Shown in pieces: positions 4,850-5,979 of a DNA stretch of 5,979 nt (position 1 is the stretch's first letter; each line of letters begins with the position of its first letter). Under the pieces are notes generated by a model, which worked only from the letters and a program-made list of their open reading frames with translations, was not told where the DNA came from and ran no database searches. The stretch is from Bdellovibrionales bacterium (GTDB lineage: Bacteria; Bdellovibrionota; Bdellovibrionia; Bdellovibrionales; JAMPXM01). Location: positions 1 through 5,979 of the forward strand of contig SXSP01000021.1 of the NCBI GenBank assembly GCA_005792225.1, read 5' to 3'. The position numbers and the translations under genes were made by a program.

Positions 4850-5979
4850 ATGAGGAAATGGATGTTAGGCGTTTGGGGCGGACTCATTATCCGCTCATTG
4901 GCGCTTGCCGATCCGGTCCAGTTGCCGAACCCGGAGGAAGTCCTCGAAAAAGTCCGTGAGAATGTCTGCGCTCCGGAGATAAAGGCAAAGAAACGGAAAA
5001 CTGAACTCGAAGCCGGCTGCCCGGAATGCGACACTCTGGTCGCCAAATGGGGACTTGGCCTGAACGATCTCGAAAAAAGCGTACGGAGTCATTTCGCAAT
5101 CCTCGACGAAGAAGAGGACAAGGCGCGCATTCGTCGTGAGCTCGCCTTCTTCAAATCAAAGCAAGGACAGGCGCTTCTTCCGTCCAATGATAATAAGGAT
5201 CAGGGTCAAGACCTCGATGCTCAGCTTCAGGATCTGAAGAAACAACTGAACTACGCTATTTCCTCGAGGGCGCCGCGGGCAAAGTACATAGTGAAACATG
5301 GAAAACAACTGAGTGCGCTCTCTAAAATATCGAAAAACGAGAAGTTGAGTAAAGTCGAACGAGCAATTCTCAAGGAAATTTTCGAGAGTCAAAAAACGCG
5401 TTTTAATCAGATGAAACCCATTGCGGGAGTAAAGCTGAAGGAAGCTAAGTCGTTTTTCAAATCCGATCCATCCAACAAACACGAGGCAAATGCGATCCAA
5501 GCGAAGAACCATATTCAGTTGTACGAGAAGGTGCTCGCGGACGAAGAGTCATATCTGAAGGGAATTAAAAAGTTCTTTAGCGGAGGGTTCGATAAAAACC
5601 TTCAGAAGTTGGCGCTCAAATTATATGAGGAATATAAAGACGATCCGCCGAGGGACCTCGCGGAACTCGATGCCGAGATTGCTGATCTCAAAAAGAAAGT
5701 CACCGATCTGGAAAAAGCAGTGAGCGCTTCAAAAAACAAAACGTCGCCGCCATCCGAAGCGGAACAGCTTGCGGACTTTGAGAGATTGGTCGTCCCAAGG
5801 CTTCTTTCGCAATCAAAGAACCAAGGATTTCGCGCGTGTGGAATGTCGGTTGCTGAATCCGCAGCGATCGAATTGTATAGCGGAGCCGCATTCTCTGAAT
5901 TGAATGCGGGTTTGCGAGAGGGCGGAGCTAAGGCCAAGGAAGTTGAACCTATGGCCGAGGTTCTGAATTCAGCTCTTAA
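4850..5979 (+). CDS. Exported charged/coiled protein with start of a putative ADP-ribosyltransferase domain (3' partial)
   Basis: The frame is open from 4850 to the window edge: 376 complete codons, no in-frame stop, and the final TAA of the window is out of frame. The N-terminus (M-R-K-W, hydrophobic 5-20, A-L-A then D21) looks like a Sec signal, though with an Arg at 15. Next come C40, C57 and C60, then a long Lys/Glu-rich helical body (about 70-300) with a clear coiled coil at 270-296. After a Ser/Pro linker, a compact domain begins at about 310. Residues 335-356 contain A-I-E-L-Y343-S-G345, then L351-N352 and L355-R356. This matches the first helix of ADP-ribosyltransferase toxins (Y-[ST]-G, then I-N-x2-L-R). 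The catalytic Arg, S-T-S and E-x-E motifs would lie beyond the edge. Starts at 4835 or 4862 are possible; 4850 gives the best signal peptide. Confidence 0.85.
   Translation, partial: MRKWMLGVWGGLIIRSLALADPVQLPNPEEVLEKVRENVCAPEIKAKKRKTELEAGCPECDTLVAKWGLGLNDLEKSVRSHFAILDEEEDKARIRRELAFFKSKQGQALLPSNDNKDQGQDLDAQLQDLKKQLNYAISSRAPRAKYIVKHGKQLSALSKISKNEKLSKVERAILKEIFESQKTRFNQMKPIAGVKLKEAKSFFKSDPSNKHEANAIQAKNHIQLYEKVLADEESYLKGIKKFFSGGFDKNLQKLALKLYEEYKDDPPRDLAELDAEIADLKKKVTDLEKAVSASKNKTSPPSEAEQLADFERLVVPRLLSQSKNQGFRACGMSVAESAAIELYSGAAFSELNAGLREGGAKAKEVEPMAEVLNSAL

Noticed and set aside
5156..5937. Minus-strand frames of 118 and 111 codons in the last kilobase
   Set aside because: They lie opposite the long open plus-strand frame from 4850. 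Their composition is the mirror of a Lys/Glu-rich coding strand, as expected of shadows.

Overview
The window is about 6 kb of compact, moderately GC-rich bacterial DNA. It holds eight well supported protein genes and no RNA gene, IS element or CRISPR array that I can see. The mix is a membrane-anchored PilZ protein, an RlpA lipoprotein, a secreted protein-glutaminase-like enzyme, several Sec-exported coiled-coil or charged proteins, clear GGAGG ribosome sites and occasional GTG starts. This fits a Gram-negative, possibly a Bdellovibrionota-type predator. That assignment is an inference from gene content; no marker gene in the window proves it.

Layout. Bases 1-240 hold only a weak 41-codon minus-strand ORF, a 12-bp palindrome and a good rho-independent terminator at 182-218. 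The terminator serves the minus-strand gene at 245-922, an exported coiled-coil protein. A divergent spacer (923-1153) with two inverted repeats leads to a small CPCC-type zinc-ribbon protein (1154-1492, +). That gene meets, with only 3 bp between stops, a minus-strand PilZ c-di-GMP receptor with one membrane anchor (1496-2089). A second divergent spacer (2090-2360) precedes a GNAT acetyltransferase (about 2361-2894, +) and, 41 bp on, an RlpA-family lipoprotein (2936-3325, +). The rlpA stop codon lies inside a 4 x 14-bp tandem repeat.

Next come a secreted protein-glutaminase-like enzyme with a Cys-His-Asp triad (3432-4160, +) and a small membrane protein on the opposite strand whose 3' end overlaps it by 14 bp (4147-4635, -). 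The last gene starts at about 4850 on the + strand, stays open for 376 codons and runs off the window. It has an export signal, a long charged and helical body, and at the right edge what looks like the first helix of an ADP-ribosyltransferase domain.

Working together. The right half brings together three exported proteins: a cell-wall enzyme (RlpA), a likely protein deamidase and a likely mono-ADP-ribosyltransferase. The last two belong to families that modify other proteins covalently. I read them as candidate effectors or processing enzymes that act outside the cytoplasm. The left half looks more like housekeeping or regulation: PilZ signalling, an envelope coiled-coil protein and a zinc ribbon. 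No transcription factor, secretion machinery or recognisable immunity gene is present.
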